NCBI GenBank assembly: GCA_010909165.1
Contig: MU008183.1
Span: 62,001 to 126,000 of the forward strand
Length of the DNA stretch: 64,000 bases
From: Anthoceros angustus
Lineage: Eukaryota > Streptophyta > Anthocerotopsida > Anthocerotales > Anthocerotaceae
Direction of reading: 5' to 3'
This document shows positions 26,119-35,960 of the stretch, one piece after another. Below the pieces are notes generated by a model. That model saw nothing but the letters and a program-made list of their open reading frames with translations, was not told where the DNA came from and did no database searches. A program made the position numbers and the translations under genes. The first letter of the stretch is position 1. Every line of letters starts with the position of its first letter.

Positions 26119-26135
26119 CACTACAAGGAAAACAT
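26119..26135 (+). repeat. CACTA left terminal inverted repeat
   Basis: CACTACAAGGAAAACAT pairs with the right terminus at 30781-30797. It starts with the invariant CACTA and is flanked by CTT. Confidence 0.9.
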
Positions 26136-26233
26136 AACCTTTACAACGGACTTTACAACGGACTTTACTATGCAATTACTACTCCGAGTAAAACACCCGT
26201 AGTAAAGACAAAGCGTTAATCGTGGTAATGTCC

Positions 26234-26445
26234 TCATACCGTATAGGGATAAATACTATAATTTAATACGGTATGATGATGTATTCTCTTCACGTGTTAG
26301 TTACGCCTGTGTAATTTACGACATAAATTACTTTCATCGCTTTACTAAACCCATTTTAACCATGATTAGTTATTAACGTGTCGTTTAAATCATCAACAAA
26401 CCATGGTTTATTAACTGTGAATAAACCATGGTTAATTAACGTGGT
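26234..26445. repeat. palindrome cluster in CACTA left subterminal region
   Basis: TCATACCGTAT (26234-26244) and its exact inverse ATACGGTATGA (26266-26276) could form an 11-bp stem with a 21-bp loop. Downstream, AAACCATGGTTT and AACCATGGTT are self-complementary and repeat within 30 bp, together with TTAATTAA. The cluster is also present in copy 1 (12930-13140). Subterminal arrays in CACTA elements are transposase-binding regions. That role here is inferred. Confidence 0.6.
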
Positions 26446-26458
26446 CTAATTTAAACGA

Positions 26459-26712
26459 TCGTAGTAAAACTCTTGTAGTAAAAGTAATGTAGTAAAACTC
26501 TTGTAGTAAAAGTAATATAGTAAAATTCTTGTAGTAAAACAATGTAGTAAAACTCTTGTAGTAAAAGCAATGTAGTAAAACTTTTGTAGTAAAAGTAATA
26601 TAGTAAAACTCTTGTAGTAAAAGTAATGTAGTAAAACCCTTATAGTAAAGCCACCAAATGAAAAGTGAGTAAAATATCCGTAGTAAAAGTATCGTAGTAA
26701 GTGAATGATCCC
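26459..26712 (+). repeat. GTAGTAAAA subterminal repeat array (left)
   Basis: About a dozen near-tandem units of the form GTAGTAAAAC-TCTT / GTAGTAAAAG-TAAT occupy this stretch, degenerating towards the interior. The minus strand reads as a 105-codon open frame rich in Phe, Tyr and Leu (26446-26763), which is an artefact of the repeat. The array is shorter in the truncated copy (13155-13266). Confidence 0.8.
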
Positions 26713-26781
26713 TAAAAGCATTTGTAAAAGAAAAGGGCTTAGAGTGTTTAGGAGTTTGTTCACAAAATATGGCTGAATCTA

Positions 26782-27800
26782 CTATCTAGACCAGACCACG
26801 CCATCATTCGAGTCTCGGCTCATCCTCGCACAAGGTGCACTTGTCTCTCCATGCACAACATCTCTATGGCAGAGCCCAAAATTGTCCAACTGCAAAAAGC
26901 AGCCATTAGCAAAGAATGTAAAAGCATGGACAAACACAGTGGTGTCTAAAGACAAGAAGCGGACTCTCACAAGGGCTTATGCATCCTTAGCTATCCTTTG
27001 CCAATTTGCGGGAAGATATTCCCTCACCATCCACCCGCCCTCAACATTGTGCTTCATGATGGCCTCCATGACTTTCCCATCGCATTCATCGATATCCCGC
27101 CTCCTTCAACATGTCCCACACCACATTAGCCTTCTCCTTCTCCCCATTTACACAACGGACCCAAAGCGGGCTGCTCCATTTTGGACTCCTTCCAATACAC
27201 TCTCTTTTGAAAGCCAAGACCCATGATTACTTCCTACCTTATCTCATTCAGCTTGGGTCCCTTGAGTACTTCGCTTTAAACGCTCTAAAACCCTTGACCT
27301 CACCCAAAGCATGAATATGAACCGCTTCCTACCTCCTTCATCCCGCTCATGGCGGCTTTTTGGCTAGGAGCCACAACTCCACTTATCTTGTCTTGCTCCT
27401 CCTTCAAAACACATCCCAATACTCCCGCACACCTTCGGGACATAATGGGGACTTTTTCCCGCAAATGATACCGGCCTCCTTTCTAACATTGTTCCTCCAA
27501 TACTTCAAATTAATGCTCAAAACCGCAGGACAATAGGCTGAAACTCCCATGGCCCAGTCATAGTTTGCGATACATGTCTCAACATATGGATGGCTTCATG
27601 CTTCCAAAAGGGATGTATGAGTGGATTGCATATGTACCGGACCGCAAAATGGACTCGTCCTTCATGGGTAAGTACGAGGGACTCTCATGGTAGATGAACC
27701 ACGGAAAACAAGCGCCGCAACCAAAGTTAGTACTACCGTTAAGCTGAACCCGAACCATGCCGGGTTATCATGGCTGATCCAGCTCGAACGAAACTGGATC
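26782..27800 (-). other. CACTA interior, possible spliced cargo fragment
   Basis: On the minus strand a run of pyrimidines ending in TTTTTGCAG, preceded by a branch-point-like GCTAAT (near 26886-26912), looks like a 3' splice site leading into a short open frame (to 26782). Open frames upstream on the minus strand are broken by single stops. This resembles a captured host or transposon gene piece, but no product is recognisable. Confidence 0.25.
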
Positions 27801-27879
27801 CACACCGACCAGTTCGGATAAATATGTACTATAACCCTAACAAGATTTCATGAACGCAAGTTGCGACTTACCAAAAGGA

Positions 27880-29013
27880 TCAGATGCAACACTGTGGGAG
27901 ATATGATGAACCCTCTTCCTTTGGACCCTCTTGCCCTTCACCTCCACATCCCGGCATTCGGAGGAAGGGTGTCCTCAACATCTTCCTCAACATCTTCATC
28001 ACGAGGAAGTTGTCAAACTCGCACCACCAGTAAGACACCGCACTCGTGGCAACACAATCTCCAATGTCGGACGACTCCAAATCTGCTCACACGCCGCATG
28101 GGTAGGCTCGCAGCGGCTTCTCTCCAAGGGTTCTCCTGCATTTCACATCTTAAATTTGCCCACAATGTTGGCTTTTTTCTGTGGTACACGCTAACCGCGC
28201 CGTGTTGGTCTCTCACCGCTTGGGCGATCCCTACCGCCTCCACCTCATCATGTTCCACCACCATCGTGCGGCGAGGGTAACCACCATGTCTCGCATCGTA
28301 AATCCTTATTGTTGCTCGTGATTGCGGGCGCCAGACTCTCGCATGCGTCACATCGCCCATAACGCCCGGCATAGACCCTTGACCGCCTCACTTTGCGGCG
28401 CCTTCACAATGTCCGATTCAGACTCCACCTCATCACACGGGCGCCTCATCCGAGGCATCTTCATGAGACCCTCCTTGTACCATGACTCGCCCAACATCAC
28501 CATCGACCCGAGCAGCAAGCGGCCTTTGCCATCGCAGCGGCAAGACGGGTTTTGGGCCGCCCAATGTCCGGCAGTGTGCACACACGCCACGCTTGCTGGT
28601 GGTGTGAACCTCGCTACTCCAGCTCTTCCATGGCCATCGGCACCAAGCCCGCCACCGGCCGCGTTCCATCTCTCGCCTTTCCCACCGCCCGCTTGCGCGA
28701 GTATCCCCATGCCCGCGAAGCCCGTTTTTGCTGGCTCTTCATTCTCGCTGCCACAACGGACATACATGTCACGTGATGCTTTAACATTCCGCCATGCGCC
28801 TTCAATCTCCGGGTGACGGTCCAAGAAAAGCGGCACCACTTCCATGTTCTTGTCATACAACCAACTTTGGGTCGCATCATCATCCTCCACGGTTGCCTCC
28901 AGCAAGATTTCCGGCAACCATTGCGACTGCCAAGCGCCCGAGTGTCCTTGTTCGCCTCGGCACGATCTTCTGCGATTTTGGCATCCGGACCCATGGTTGG
29001 TTGTGATTAACAA
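27880..29013 (-). pseudogene. unidentified cargo reading frames inside the CACTA element
   Basis: The longest frame (29013 to 28348, minus strand, 221 codons) starts at a Met. It holds an acidic patch (EDDDATQ), a helix-like stretch (FLDRHPEIEGAWRNVK) and a Gly-rich segment around residues 105-130, with an acidic, Ser-containing tail. Two further minus-strand frames (28372-28013 and 28080-27880) follow with overlaps, suggesting frameshifts in one ancestral frame. Plus-strand frames of 164 and 139 codons overlap it but are Ser/Pro/His-rich and less protein-like. No family is recognised. It could be captured host sequence or a degraded second transposon gene. Confidence 0.35.
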
Positions 29014-29099
29014 GAGCAGAAACGAAAGGCATGCCTATAGCTACACTTGCACATGGGACACAACGCGATCCCGAGGAGTGTGCACCTTACCCTATATCC

Positions 29100-29714
29100 C
29101 ATGACTCCAAATGAGGGCGATGTGGCGTCAATCCTCCTCCTCCGCTTGCGCGCCCAAGTGTCCTAGTTGTAACAGCGTGGTAAGTTCTCCGGTCTCCCTA
29201 GAATTGGTCGCCGGTGACGATCGCTCCACCCGTCCGGACGTGGTTCTCACCTATGATGGCTTTTAGGGTTTGGAAAGAGGCGCATAGCTCAGCTGCCCGG
29301 CCCACCGCCCCTTAGATGATTTTGCCAAGACTGATGTGTATTTAAGGTAATGTATCCTTGTACCATGGGAACGGCTCACAGAGCCCCGGCCGCACAGATC
29401 AGAAACCCAAAGGCCAAGGACCCCTACCTACTAGTGCTTGTCCTTGTCCTTGAAAATTTCATACGCCAATGTTCCCAAGTAATATAAGGTAAGTCACATG
29501 GAAACACCGCAACCCAAGGACCCTAATCCGCATAAGGCACTCATGGAACTACGGCTGAGGGTTCTTTATCAAGCCTTGACCACTCAAGGTCGATCTTTGA
29601 CCACTCGAGTTCTCATAGAAGCACGAGCCCGGCAACATCATTAGATGCCGTTGGATCAGAGTCAAACGCCTGCTTGATCAAGACACGTGGCGATTTTGGC
29701 CTGCCCAGGCCATA
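29100..29714. other. CACTA interior, no gene seen
   Basis: No supported open frame is present. Short direct repeats occur, including CTTGTCCTTGTCCTTG near 29440 and two copies of TTTGACCACTC-like sequence at 29575-29606. Confidence 0.4.
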
Positions 29715-29744
29715 AGAAGAGGCCACCGCCTCGAGGCCTCTTCT
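29715..29744. repeat. 10-bp perfect hairpin
   Basis: AGAAGAGGCC (29715-29724) and its exact complement GGCCTCTTCT (29735-29744) are separated by 10 bases. There is no T-rich tail, and its role is unknown. Confidence 0.5.
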
Positions 29745-29811
29745 CATCGTCGGATGCACTTATGTCAAGGAGGTGATTACGCTTAGCCTCGCGATTCGAG
29801 ATTGAGCGCCA

Positions 29812-30284
29812 TTACGGTGAGCATGTTGCACGTGTCCGCAACAAAGTCGACCCCCAAACCCCTAATCGGGCATTTCGATGGTCACATGTGTTTGGTTTGC
29901 TGTGGTTTGTGGTTGTGACAAGCATCGATGGCAAAGACCCAAGTGGTCTCGAGATGGGTGGCCGAGTACACCGCCACAGAGGCCACCATCCGCGCCACCT
30001 TTGAACACGCATGGGCGGGGGTCAACTCCCCACGCGACACCATCGTGACCGCGGAAGATGCCCAGAGAATTGTTCAGATGTCCCGGATGCGGAGTTCCTA
30101 GAATTCGACGCGGTTCATGGTAGTGGGCCGTTGCTCGGAGATAGATTCGATGCTCGAATTGATGCTCGTGCCATGGACTCCGGATTCTCCAATGGGTGGC
30201 GGCGAGATACCATGAGGCTTCGTGGATGCCATAAAGGCGCTTTGGCCCAAACCCCATTAGTGTGAACATGGAAGGAGTTTTCAA
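29812..30284. pseudogene. unidentified coding-like fragment in CACTA interior
   Basis: A 140-codon minus-strand frame (30284-29862) overlaps a plus-strand stretch with protein-like composition (VAEYTATEATIRATFEHAW around 29960-30015) that is broken by stops after about 60 codons. I cannot decide the coding strand. No family is recognised. Confidence 0.2.
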
Positions 30285-30336
30285 TCGTGGTTTGTGGCAA
30301 ACCCCGAACGACGCAAAAGGCCATGTTGTAATCCAA

Positions 30337-30780
30337 TTAATAACTTAGTAAAAGACAGACATCGCATGTGTCATATATGCCCGTAGTGATCCCATACGGA
30401 AATTCTACAATATAAATCCGTTGTAAATCAAGGCGTGTAGGGTTTAGAACTCCGCTTAGTAAATAAGACCCTTAGAAAAAGGTAAACGGTTGTAACACAA
30501 GGTTGTAGTAAAAATGGATTCCTTTGTAAAACCCCTATAGTAATTTCTACTTGAGTAAAGTCCTCCATCTTGTTCTCAACCTCAATTGCCTTTCAACGGA
30601 CTTTCGCCACGCCACCATCGATTGAGTCGTGGCGAAACCCCACCGTAGTAAAACAACGCAACCCATGTTGTAAAGTCTAGGCTATACTCCTAAAAAATAA
30701 TTGGCCCAGAAACCCCCGTAGTAAAACGATAAAGTGCTCCACTCTCTCATCTCTCCATAAATCAGAGGTTAGTAAAGGGC
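30337..30780 (+). repeat. GTAGTAAAA subterminal repeat array (right)
   Basis: Scattered motifs such as TAGTAAAAG, TTGTAGTAAAAA, CGTAGTAAAACAA, GTTGTAAAG and CCGTAGTAAAACG match those at the left end of the same element. They are more widely spaced than at the left. Confidence 0.7.
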
Positions 30781-30797
30781 ATGGTTTCGTTGTAGTG
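30781..30797 (-). repeat. CACTA right terminal inverted repeat
   Basis: Read on the minus strand it is CACTACAACGAAACCAT, with two mismatches to the left end over 17 bases. CTT follows at 30798-30800. Confidence 0.9.
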
Positions 30798-30800
30798 CTT

Positions 30801-32240
30801 GTTCAGGCGAGGGGTTAGGTTATCAGTGTAGAAATAGTCACGTACACGAGAGGTTCCGCACTAAGGCACTGGTGAGGCACACATGATAGACAGGGGATGT
30901 AAACTAAGCATCGCGGCAAATTAGGCCAACAGCACAAGGTGGGCGCATGGCATAGAGGTCAGATACCCGCAAGGCACAATAACGGCACGCCGATCGAGCG
31001 CCCGCATCGCGAAAACCGGACGCAAAGCGGGCATCCCCGCATCAAGGTGACGGTCGTCATCGCGTGGATTGAGGTCGCGCTTCCGATTCTGATGAGAAGA
31101 CAAGCTTATAACCCTGGTGGAGTTGAGAGCCTTTGTCGTACGACAATCGCACGCCCTTGTGAGCACGGTTGCTCCCGGGGTGACTGGAGGTTGGCCGAGA
31201 CCAACGGGTTGGCCATGCCGTAAAAGAGCAACTGACGAAGTCTTCACCTGCATGCTGGCAGAGCGGGTGGAAATTGTGACATCGTGACTAACGGCAGGAG
31301 ACTGTGGTGTGGTATAGAACTTTGACAATGGATCTGGAAGCGATCACACATGTAAGACTCCGCTGCAGGATGCATCATAGTGCCCCACCCCCGAGCGCCA
31401 TGGGAAGATAAGTGGCGACTCTCGTTCGCAAATATCACCGGGAAACCGACACGAGACATTCCCGGAATTATGCATTTTTGTTGTATGTGGAGTCTCACGC
31501 TTAGACTTGCAATGTCAAAATTTTCCATATGACCACAAGGATTTGTTTGAACTTGCGTGAGGGGAATGAATAGGCAAACGTCGTGGACTAGCTATCGTGA
31601 AGGGCATTTCGCAAATTGGAGCATCACCTCTTTATGCATCGTGTGTTTGATCACGCCCCAAGGAAGGGTTTCGTGTATAGCAATAGAAACCCGCAGACGG
31701 CAATTTTGAAAGTGTGGCTTAGTCATTTACATCGAAAAAGGTGATCGCACGCATAGGCTACCCTGCAGCTTTTACCGCCTCCGCTTGCTTGCTTGCGATG
31801 TGAATTCTGAATGGGATGAGCCAATCGAGGCCGCACCAGCCGCCAACGTAAAACCGGCGTTGAGCAATGCTCAACAACAACGCCGGTGATTATTTACGCA
31901 CCCAATGTATCGAAGCGCACCACGAATGGCTTGAATGGGCCACAGATGGCCGTAGTAGTCAAGACTAGCTTGATGCTGATGAGGAAGAAGAACTTATGGC
32001 TCGCCATGAGCCGTAGAACGCGTAGGCCGGGAAAGGCACAAGTGGATGAATATCAACTCAAGAGAGGCGTGGTGGCAGCTTTATTGGCCACAGGGATCTA
32101 CGTAATACCTAACGCCCTTCTCAAATTTCAACTCGTGATAGTATGTTTCGGTTCTATAGAAGGTTTTATGGGATATGAATGCCTAAGTGCTACTTTCGAG
32201 GCAATGGCAGCTACTTGGGTAGGGGGCTAATAATGAACAG
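30801..32240. other. unassigned stretch right of the CACTA element
   Basis: Open frames on both strands are short. A plus-strand frame of 114 codons (31886-32230) begins at a Met, has a Lys/Arg-rich first half and a hydrophobic stretch (VVAALLATGIYVIPNALL) near residues 62-79. It matches nothing I know. Because the CACTA transposase remnant lies on the same strand just downstream, part of this region may be its decayed N-terminal half. Confidence 0.3.
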
Positions 32241-32242
32241 TC

Positions 32243-32545
32243 ATTAAGGTGAACATTATGTGTGGCTTGTTTTTTAAAAGCGGTCAGAACGCCTCCACAT
32301 AATTTCCTTCCTAGGTCTTGAACGCTATGTACCAAGAGCGCTGACAACAAGCCAATGACACCCCGTTGTTGTGTTCGTGAAGGGTGGAAGCATGCATGCG
32401 TGAATATGGTATGTATGTCCGCCTACTGGCGCTTTTGAATGCCTTAAGGTGAACATTGCGGTGTGGGTTTGTTTTGCGGTCAGAACGCCTCCACATAATT
32501 TTCCTGTGTCTGAACTATCGCCATGCCAAGAGAGCTGACAGACCT
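32243..32545 (+). repeat. ~100-bp direct repeat pair
   Basis: 32243-32360 and 32443-32545 share TTAAGGTGAACATT, GCGGTCAGAACGCCTCCACA and AATTT, then a related tail with CAAGAG-GCTGACA. The spacing is 200 bp. The second copy runs into the transposase remnant. Confidence 0.7.
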
Positions 32546-32559
32546 TCTTGCCTACCAGA

Positions 32560-33394
32560 TGTCTTATCCAAGCCGGACTTGATATTTTATGAGATGCAGC
32601 CATACGGTTACCAATCGGATACACATCAAACATCGCTGCAAAATCAAGGCCCGCAAACTGGGAAACCTCAAAGCTCATGCATGTTGTCATGGAGATTTAT
32701 TTCTATTGTCTTACGGGACGAATCAAGCCTGAAGATAAAAGCGAACGCCTCAAGAAACTATATCACTGGATATGCCAACGCCGGATTCCGGGGCATGAGG
32801 TTGGGAGAATGCAACAAGAGTGCATCGGTCATGTGTCACCGGAAAGAGAATTTCCACCCAACTTGTTTGATATTTCGACGCATCTCATTATTCACTTGGT
32901 GGATGATGTTGCGCATTGGGCCCAAGTGCGTGGATGTATCCTCGTGGAGAGGTATTTGGGGAGCAGGAAGGACACTATTAGACAGAGCAAACCCGAGATG
33001 GCGGAGGGATATGTGAGGGAGGAATCTTCAGTATGCTAAGTCGACCTTAGTGAACACTATCCTCGTCCCATATTTGGAGCGATAAGTTCATGAAGAATGC
33101 GACAGAAAGGCATTAGGCATGGGACGCCCATACAAGTTTACGACGCGAGTTGCACCAGTCCACACTTTCATCTTGGTCCACATCCAAATCTTAGACCCAT
33201 TCTTGCAGCAAGACAAGGAGGAAGTGGAACAAGGAGTAACGACGAGCCATCTTTTCGTGCATGGATCCATGCCGCGAGATTGTGCCGGTGGGAAGATTCA
33301 CCCATCTCACCGACGATGTGGCTGTAGCTTATGGACGGCCGTCCCTTTGGGCCACGGCATACAGCACATGGCATGTAAGGAAGCCACCTTCTGA
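32560..33394 (+). pseudogene. CACTA transposase (TnpD/TNP2-type) remnant, DUF4218-like region
   Basis: One frame (32677-33039) contains HVVMEIYFYCLTGRIK, then FPPNLFDISTHLIIHL, VERYLGS, and AEGYVREES. This is the order and wording of the conserved region downstream of the catalytic core in plant CACTA transposases (FPP-FFD-M-HL--HL, YPFER-LG, E-Y--DE). A stop follows, and then a second frame (33119-33250) gives GRPYKF, HTFILVHIQILDPFLQQ, matching the next conserved block (A-H-x-V-L-x-N...F/Y-x-x-H). The start is missing and frames are shifted, so it is inactive. It is not inside the delimited CACTA element, which ends at 30797. Confidence 0.72.
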
Positions 33395-33900
33395 CAACCG
33401 CCGCAGCATTTAAGAGTCGAAAGTGACACAGATGGTGTGTTCACCCGCAGACGTCATGGGGGACGAAGGGGAGCGGACTTACTATGGCCATGTCCAAGAA
33501 ACTCAGGGTCTCGTTACGAACCACTCATCCCGAAGGTGAAGTGGTTCGAGTGCAATCCGCAGCATCTCCTTCGCTGATAGAAACGATCATGTTTCCACCG
33601 CGTGTTCACTAGGCGCTATTGTGACGGGATGATGTCGATACCCCATTCATATGGCCAAATCAAGTGACCCGGTATTCTACATGCATGGATGACAGAGAGG
33701 GGTGCAGCCGTGCCCACCCCGCACGGGGGTGGAGGGAGGAGGAAGGAGGGGAAGCGTGATGGACATTGTGGACGGAAATCAGATAGGAAGTGAAACGATC
33801 CATTAAAACCCTAAATATACGAAACCCTCTACTACCCCGCATGTATGGACCTGACATACAAGCTCATTTCTGCCTTTATGCTAATAACAAGAGATGCAGA
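33395..33900 (+). pseudogene. possible C-terminal part of the CACTA transposase remnant
   Basis: A plus-strand frame near 33478 reads YYGHVQET, and further on QVTRYSTCMDD near 33660-33690. This is compatible with the C-terminal region (DUF4216-like) that follows DUF4218 in this family, but it is badly broken. Identification is weak and rests on position. Confidence 0.3.
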
Positions 33901-34655
33901 TAACGTTCGCACTATTCCCGAGATGTCGGATGTTCGGAAGTCAACAACAATTTCGCCTATGCCATCGTCTTCTTTTCCATAAAACTATCCACCAATATGC
34001 GTATGACTGGTCATTTATGGCGGGCTTTGTCCGCTGCCTCTCCACAGCCTTTAAGAAGGACCCACCAAGTTTGGCGCCATCCACGAACCAAGCCCAAACA
34101 TCGAGAGCCGCACCAAGTCCATCCACCGTGATTTCAAGTAAACACCTCCCTACCTCGCACGCTGGCATCCAAGGCATCTGCGTGACTCGTAGAACCCGGG
34201 CGAGCTCCTTCTTCGCGATTGCGCGAGGGCGGCAATGGCGAGACGCCTGTGCTCACCCAGTGTCAGCGGATGATGCTCTCCATCTCCGCTGAAAAGGATC
34301 CCTATTGCCGCATCGGTGCAACCATTGTGAGACACTTTCCACCGATGCTGCAAGTGCACAAACGGGTGAGCAGGAAGGTCGGGCGGAAGGACGGAAACGC
34401 ATGAAAGTGAAGAGGTCGTCACCACACATACAAGCTTGCCGCGAGCGCAGACGCAGTTTGGAACAATGGCCCCGAGGAATGGCTAACCATCGATGAATTA
34501 TAGAAATGCGCGCCGCATCACGCACACCGCGACGGCCACGCGCGCAAGCGTCACGGAATCAAGTTAGCAAGAAAGATTTTGTTCAGCTGCATGCACGCGC
34601 CGCAACAGCCCATTGCCTGACAAGCATGTAGGTATGTCTGCGAAAACAAGTGAAT
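33901..34655. other. unassigned stretch
   Basis: Frames of 132 codons (plus, 33894-34292) and 78-91 codons (minus) overlap, and none has a recognisable motif. It lies between the transposase remnant and the ~200-bp repeat array and is probably further decayed transposon sequence. Confidence 0.3.
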
Positions 34656-34659
34656 GGTG

Positions 34660-35246
34660 AGGGTGATGTATGCGGAACACATGGACATGTACCACATACT
34701 GCAATGAAGGTCATGTGCCATGTATAGGCAGAAAGATGGGATGCCGGAGGATATACCCTTCGATAATGGTGTGTAGCAAAACATCGAAAAACCCACGGAT
34801 ACTGGTACTTATTCATTCCCGCCACCCAAGGACGACGCATATGGATGTATGGACACCATACACACATGAAGCTAATGTGACATATATAGACAAGAGGTTG
34901 GGAGGACGGATGAATTATCCTTGGATAATGGAACGGATGACATATATCGAATAGTGTATTAATACATTCAATAATGTATTAATACACCGACTAATGGTAC
35001 TTAATTATTCCGACACCCAAGGACGACGCCTATAAATGCCGCATGTATGCGGAAAATATGGACATTTTCCACATACGTATATGGTCATGTGACATATGTA
35101 GGCACGGAACCGATATGATCCTTGGCAAACCAACGATGCCGCATAAATTTGACCTTGGAGAATGGTATATATTAATATCCAGAATTAAACGTGGACAATG
35201 CTACTGCATTATCCCCGACACCCAAGGACGACCGGCCTATAAATGG
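34660..35246 (+). repeat. three-unit ~200-bp tandem repeat with TATA-like ends
   Basis: Three units end in related sequence: ACCCAAGGACGACGCATATGGATG (34824-34847), the same with CCTATAAATG (35014-35038), and ACCGGCCTATAAATGG (to 35246). The ends are spaced 193 and about 205 bp apart. Within units, TATGCGGAA-A-ATGGACAT and GTGACATAT-TAG recur. The array leads straight into an open frame. Repeated blocks ending in a TATA-like box suggest promoter duplications or a transposon U3-like region. Confidence 0.65.
35238..35243 (+). promoter_or_regulatory. TATA-like box
   Basis: TATAAA in the context GGCCTATAAATGG lies 58 bp upstream of the chosen Met codon of the 171-codon frame. The same motif sits at the end of the previous repeat unit (35031-35036). 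Confidence 0.35.
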
Positions 35247-35295
35247 TGAGGGCCTATGGATGGAGATGCGAACGAGTCATCTCTTTTCTGCAGCG

Positions 35296-35811
35296 ATGCG
35301 CGGTATGACTGAACGGACACCAAAAGTGGCGCGCGTTCAAGGGAGGGCGTCGGGAGGATGTGTGCGAACCCGCACACATCCATACCCTAGGACATTGTCT
35401 GTGGAGGCAGAGCAGATGAAGGTCCGTAGGTCTGCACGACTGGCGGAGGTGAATTTGAAGGAGAAGGCATCGACTGCCCACGCGGCCATACAACGGACAA
35501 CACGCCATCCCGAAAATACAAAGAGATGCCAGATAACACGGAGGAACTTGCAGGAAGCGGTTCGTGATTCTGCGAATGTGCACATATGGGCGGAGGATGA
35601 CGCCATTGGGGAGTATCGTTCCGATTGCGGGGAGCTCGGTATGCACTCTCTTTGGAATAGAGACACGGTACTTGGTAACCAGCCCTCATCCGAGGAAGAA
35701 GTAGGAAATGCCGGAATGAATATCACACCTTTCTTAGATGGAAAGGGCAAGCCGATGACGTGTTTGGCGTGGCTTTTGCGATTGCATTGTGAACGCGAGA
35801 TTCATGTATGA
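35296..35811 (+). CDS. hypothetical protein, 171 codons
   Basis: This is an uninterrupted plus-strand frame. I chose the Met at 35296 because it lies 53 bp beyond the TATA-like box. In-frame Met codons also exist at 35191, 35260 and 35266. The first half is basic (KVRRSARLAEVNLKEKA around residues 40-57) and the second half is acidic, with no signal peptide or membrane segment. The frame stops about 150 bp before the R1 repeat starts. No family is recognised. It may be a surviving exon, a transposon ORF or chance. Confidence 0.3.
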   Translation: MRGMTERTPKVARVQGRASGGCVRTRTHPYPRTLSVEAEQMKVRRSARLAEVNLKEKASTAHAAIQRTTRHPENTKRCQITRRNLQEAVRDSANVHIWAEDDAIGEYRSDCGELGMHSLWNRDTVLGNQPSSEEEVGNAGMNITPFLDGKGKPMTCLAWLLRLHCEREIHV

Positions 35812-35960
35812 AACTTGCCTTCCCGGCACGCTGCAAAGCCGGTTGTAAGAGGAGTAAAGGAAACGTAACACTTGTCACCTGCGCGCCATGCAATTGGAAT
35901 GAGAACGGGTGGCATGCGGATAACAGAATGGAAAACGGTCCGCAATGATCAGTTGTGGCG

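Larger units (their letters stand above)
13267..26569 (+). repeat. 13.3-kb direct tandem duplication, copy 2
   Basis: This is the second copy of 73-13266. It directly abuts copy 1, with the junction lying within CACTA subterminal repeats. Copy 2 carries short motifs that copy 1 lacks, for example around 15855-16100 and 17540-18020, and continues past 26569 into the complete CACTA element. Shared stops and frameshifts in the Ty3/gypsy part show that the copies descend from one already broken element rather than from two insertions. Confidence 0.85.
26119..30797. mobile_element. complete-ended CACTA (En/Spm-like) transposon, non-autonomous
   Basis: The left end is CACTACAAGGAAAACAT (26119-26135). 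The right end, read on the minus strand from 30797, is CACTACAACGAAACCAT, which matches at 15 of 17 bases. The 3-bp flanks are CTT (26116-26118) and CTT (30798-30800), the 3-bp target-site duplication expected of this superfamily. Subterminal GTAGTAAA/TTTACTAC motifs crowd both ends. At 4679 bp it has no recognisable transposase (TnpD/DUF4218), so it would depend on one supplied elsewhere. Its interior (26.8-30.3 kb) carries unidentified coding-like sequence. Confidence 0.9.

Noticed and set aside
73-26712. LTR-internal-LTR-internal-LTR tandem retrotransposon
   Set aside because: The layout suggested unequal recombination between LTRs, but the shared junction sequence is a CACTA transposon end and no TG...CA bounded LTR or primer-binding site was found.
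26446-26763. 105-codon minus-strand frame rich in Phe, Tyr and Leu
   Set aside because: It is produced by translating the GTAGTAAAA subterminal repeats and is not a membrane protein gene.
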